Shown one piece after another: positions 6,678 to 8,432 of a stretch of 8,432 nt of DNA. Location of the stretch: assembly GCA_002500765.1 (NCBI GenBank), contig DLSX01000240.1, positions 5,000 to 13,431 of the forward strand, in the 5' to 3' direction. The number at the start of each line of letters is the position of its first letter. The stretch's first letter is position 1. The notes under the pieces were generated by a model. It was given only the letters and a program-made list of their open reading frames with translations, was not told where the DNA came from and ran no database searches. The translations under genes were made by a program, and so were the position numbers. The stretch comes from Neorhizobium sp. UBA7851 (lineage in GTDB: Bacteria; Pseudomonadota; Alphaproteobacteria; Rhizobiales; Rhizobiaceae).

Positions 6678-6707
6678 ACCCCGCCTCGAAGACAATGCCC
6701 CCGATGG

Positions 6708-6736
6708 GCCCCGGCGAAAACCGCCGGGGCATTTTT
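6708..6736 (+). terminator. Intrinsic terminator after the aldo/keto reductase gene
   Basis: A perfect 9-bp GC-rich stem, GCCCCGGCG (6708-6716) with CGCCGGGGC (6722-6730) and loop AAAAC, is followed by ATTTTT (6731-6736), the classic rho-independent form for plus-strand transcription. It sits between convergent genes, 31 bp after the reductase stop and 5 bp from the permease stop. Read on the minus strand the hairpin is followed by CCCATCGG rather than a U-run, so it should serve mainly the plus-strand genes. An upstream AATGCCCC (6694-6701) could compete for the 3' arm (GGGGCATT, 6726-6733). Confidence 0.88.
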
Positions 6737-6741
6737 CGTTG

Positions 6742-7560
6742 TCAGTTCGCCATGGTCGAGCGATGTGCCCAGCCGGTCATCCGGCGTTCGAGAAAGGCCA
6801 TCAGCGAATACATGGCGATGCCTTCGACGGCGAGCGCCAGCAGGCCGGCAAAGACCAGCGGCACGTTGAACTGGCTCTGCGCCGAGGCCATCATGTTGCC
6901 AAGGCCGTAATTGGAGGCGACGGTTTCGCTCAGGACGGAGCCGACGAAGGCAAGCGTGATGGCGATCTTCAGCGAGCCGAAGAAATAGGGCATCGAGCGC
7001 GGAATGCCGACCTTCAGCATGATATCCAGCTTCCTTGCCCCAAGTGCGCGCAACACATCCTCCGTCTCCGGCTCGATCGTCGCCAGACCCGTCGCGACAT
7101 TGACCACGATCGGGAAGAAGGAGATGAGGAAGGCGGTGATGACGGCCGGGATGGTGCCGATGCCGAACCAGATGACCAGGATCGGCACGACCGCAACCTT
7201 GGGGATGGCGTTGAAGCCGATCATGATCGGGTAAAGCCCGGCATAGATGGTTTTCGACCAGCCGATGAACAGGCCGATCGCCAGGCCCCCGACCACCGCC
7301 AGACCGAAACCGAGCGTGGTGGTGAACAGCGTCTGCGCCGAATTCTTCAGAAGCGGCGACCAGTATTGCACCACCGCCTGGAAGATGCGGCTCGGGGCCG
7401 GCAGGATGGTGACCGGCATGCCGAGGCCGCGCACCAGCAGTTCCCAGAAGAGAAACAGGCCGATGGTGAAGAGCCACGGTGCCGCCTTGACCCAGTTGAT
7501 GCGGGCGGGCTGCTTGACGACTGTGGAAGGCGCGGTGGAATTCTCTGTCGTGGTGGTCAT
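6742..7560 (-). CDS. ABC importer permease, NitT/TauT (SsuC/TauC-like) family
   Basis: A 272-residue inner-membrane permease of the BPD_transp_1 type. It has a soluble N-terminal tail (~1-25, Thr-rich), a first helix at ~28-46 ('LFTIGLFLFWELLV'), the typical 'LPAPSRIF' segment (~53-60), then about five further helices (~78-102, 106-130, 134-158, 197-215, 232-256). The cytoplasmic EAA loop that docks onto the ATPase is at ~165-196, with Gly174 and the 'GIPRSMPYF' end. This topology and the 'FNAIPKVAVVPILVIWFG' region are characteristic of sulfonate, taurine, nitrate and pyrimidine-precursor importers; the sequence does not say which. The start codon overlaps the ATPase stop (ATGA, 7560-7557), and GAGGG (+ strand 7568-7572) lies 7 bp upstream, so translation is probably coupled. 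The binding protein is not in the window. Confidence 0.93.
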   Translation of the reverse strand: MTTTTENSTAPSTVVKQPARINWVKAAPWLFTIGLFLFWELLVRGLGMPVTILPAPSRIFQAVVQYWSPLLKNSAQTLFTTTLGFGLAVVGGLAIGLFIGWSKTIYAGLYPIMIGFNAIPKVAVVPILVIWFGIGTIPAVITAFLISFFPIVVNVATGLATIEPETEDVLRALGARKLDIMLKVGIPRSMPYFFGSLKIAITLAFVGSVLSETVASNYGLGNMMASAQSQFNVPLVFAGLLALAVEGIAMYSLMAFLERRMTGWAHRSTMAN

Positions 7561-8345
7561 GCTACCGCCCTCGCCTGCGCGATCTCGCCGTGCAGCTGGT
7601 GCACGAGGTCGTTGAACCTCTTTTCATACATGATCTCGAGGTCGCGCGGCCGCTCGAAGGGGACGCGGTGCTCTTTCAGGATACGGCCGGGACGCGCGCT
7701 CATGACAAATATCTTGTCGGCCAGAAAGGCCGCTTCGCGCAGGTCATGGGTGACGAGGACGATGGTGACGCCCTGAGCCGCATGAAGGTCGCGGATGACG
7801 CACCAGAGTTCTTCACGGGTGAAAGCATCGAGCGCCCCAAAGGGTTCGTCGAGCATCAGCAGTTCCGGCTCGTGGATCAGCGCCCGACACAGATTGGCGC
7901 GCTGCTGCATGCCGCCGGAAAGCTGCCAGGGGAATTTTGCGCCAAATCCTCTGAGGCCAACGAGTTCAAGCAGATGCTCGGCCTTTTCGATATATTCCTT
8001 TTTGTTGGCGCGCAGGCGATGGCGGTGCTTTTCGACGATTTCGAGCGGCAGGAGGATATTTTCCAGCGTCGTGCGCCAGGGCAGCATGGTCGGGTTCTGG
8101 AAGGCCATGCCGACGATCGAAACCGGTTTCGTCACATGCCGGCCGGCGACGATGACGGTGCCGACCTGCGGGATATGCAGGCCGGTGACGAGCTTCATCA
8201 GCGTGGACTTGCCGCAGCCGGACGGGCCGACGACAGCGGCAAAATCGCCTTTATCGACGCGCATGGTAAGGCCGGAGACCGCAAGCGTGCCATCTGCCCC
8301 GCCGTAGCGCATGTCGACGTCATCGATGGATACGAGGTGTGCCAT
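7557..8345 (-). CDS. ABC importer ATPase, NitT/TauT (SsuB/TauB-like) family
   Basis: A 262-residue nucleotide-binding subunit that powers the adjoining permease as a dimer on the cytoplasmic face. All ABC motifs are present: Walker A 'GPSGCGKST' (40-48), Q-loop Gln83 in 'AFQNPTMLPWRT', signature 'LSGGMQQR' (142-149), Walker B 'LLMLDEP' (162-168, catalytic Glu167), D-loop 'ALD' (171-173) and switch His200 in 'VTHD'. The 'PTMLPWRT' after the Q-loop and the C-terminal 'MSARPGRI' are typical of NitT/TauT ATPases. The C-terminal ~35 residues extend slightly beyond the core and have no regulatory domain. The ATG at 8345 fits the family start; the ribosome-binding site is weak (a purine-rich GAAAGAA ~8 bp upstream). 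The gene precedes the permease by a 4-bp overlap and is likely preceded, off the right edge, by other transporter genes or the promoter. Confidence 0.94.
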   Translation of the reverse strand: MAHLVSIDDVDMRYGGADGTLAVSGLTMRVDKGDFAAVVGPSGCGKSTLMKLVTGLHIPQVGTVIVAGRHVTKPVSIVGMAFQNPTMLPWRTTLENILLPLEIVEKHRHRLRANKKEYIEKAEHLLELVGLRGFGAKFPWQLSGGMQQRANLCRALIHEPELLMLDEPFGALDAFTREELWCVIRDLHAAQGVTIVLVTHDLREAAFLADKIFVMSARPGRILKEHRVPFERPRDLEIMYEKRFNDLVHQLHGEIAQARAVA

Positions 8346-8432
8346 GGGGTGTTCTTTCGATTTGGTATTTGCGGCCGCCCGCCATTCGGCTGGTATTGGT
8401 GCTGCCCCTCATCCGCCTGTCACGTCGAAGGG
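8346..8432. other. Upstream region of the ABC importer genes, possible start of another repeat
   Basis: The last 87 bp hold no supported gene. The minus-strand promoter or the end of a preceding gene (for example a substrate-binding protein) should lie here or just beyond the edge. The outermost 'CCCCTCATCCGCCTGTC' (8396-8412) resembles the leading edge of a common rhizobial intergenic repeat, but too little is visible to be sure. Confidence 0.25.

Noticed and set aside
5613..6695. A 360-codon open frame on the minus strand across the aldo/keto reductase gene
   Set aside because: It is fully antisense to a gene with a complete catalytic tetrad, has low-complexity H/G/A/R-rich content with no recognisable domain, and arises from the high GC bias.
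6739..7776. A 345-codon plus-strand frame opposite the ABC transporter genes
   Set aside because: Asp/Arg/His-rich composition without any motif, antisense to two genes with intact ABC transporter motifs.

Overview
The window looks like chromosomal DNA of an alphaproteobacterium, most likely order Hyphomicrobiales (Rhizobium/Agrobacterium-like). It is GC-rich, has long antisense shadow ORFs, is dense in LysR regulators and ABC importers, and carries a C-rich/G-rich palindromic intergenic repeat of the type scattered through rhizobial genomes. The taxonomic call is inference from style; no rRNA or marker gene is present.

Layout, left to right. (1) Positions 2-460 (+) hold the C-terminal part of a LysR-family regulator whose N-terminus lies off the left edge. 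(2) Two c-di-GMP genes on the minus strand follow: a PAS-GGEEF diguanylate cyclase (467-1438) and, upstream of it in the same orientation, a membrane-anchored CSS-type EAL phosphodiesterase (1626-3218). (3) A complete LysR regulator (3306-4214, minus) is separated by a 133-bp AT-rich divergent region from a plus-strand group: a DJ-1/PfpI (Hsp31-like) protein (4348-5145), a small antibiotic-biosynthesis-monooxygenase-fold protein (5344-5643) and an aldo/keto reductase (5670-6677). A rhizobial-type palindromic repeat lies between the first two of these three. A strong intrinsic terminator closes the group. (4) Convergent to it on the minus strand are the permease (6742-7560) and ATPase (7557-8345) of a NitT/TauT-type ABC importer, coupled by an ATGA overlap. 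The matching substrate-binding protein is not in the window.

The c-di-GMP pair contains a synthesising and a degrading enzyme, each with all recognised active-site residues and its own sensory module (a cytosolic PAS; a periplasmic two-cysteine domain). The LysR plus three-gene group reads as a reactive-carbonyl/quinone stress locus: a probable glyoxalase- or chaperone-like DJ-1 protein, a probable quinol monooxygenase and an NAD(P)H carbonyl reductase under a divergent LysR switch. That functional reading is inferred from family membership and layout. Nothing here clearly indicates an unprecedented system; the divergent redox locus and the CSS-EAL/GGEEF pair are the parts most worth following up.
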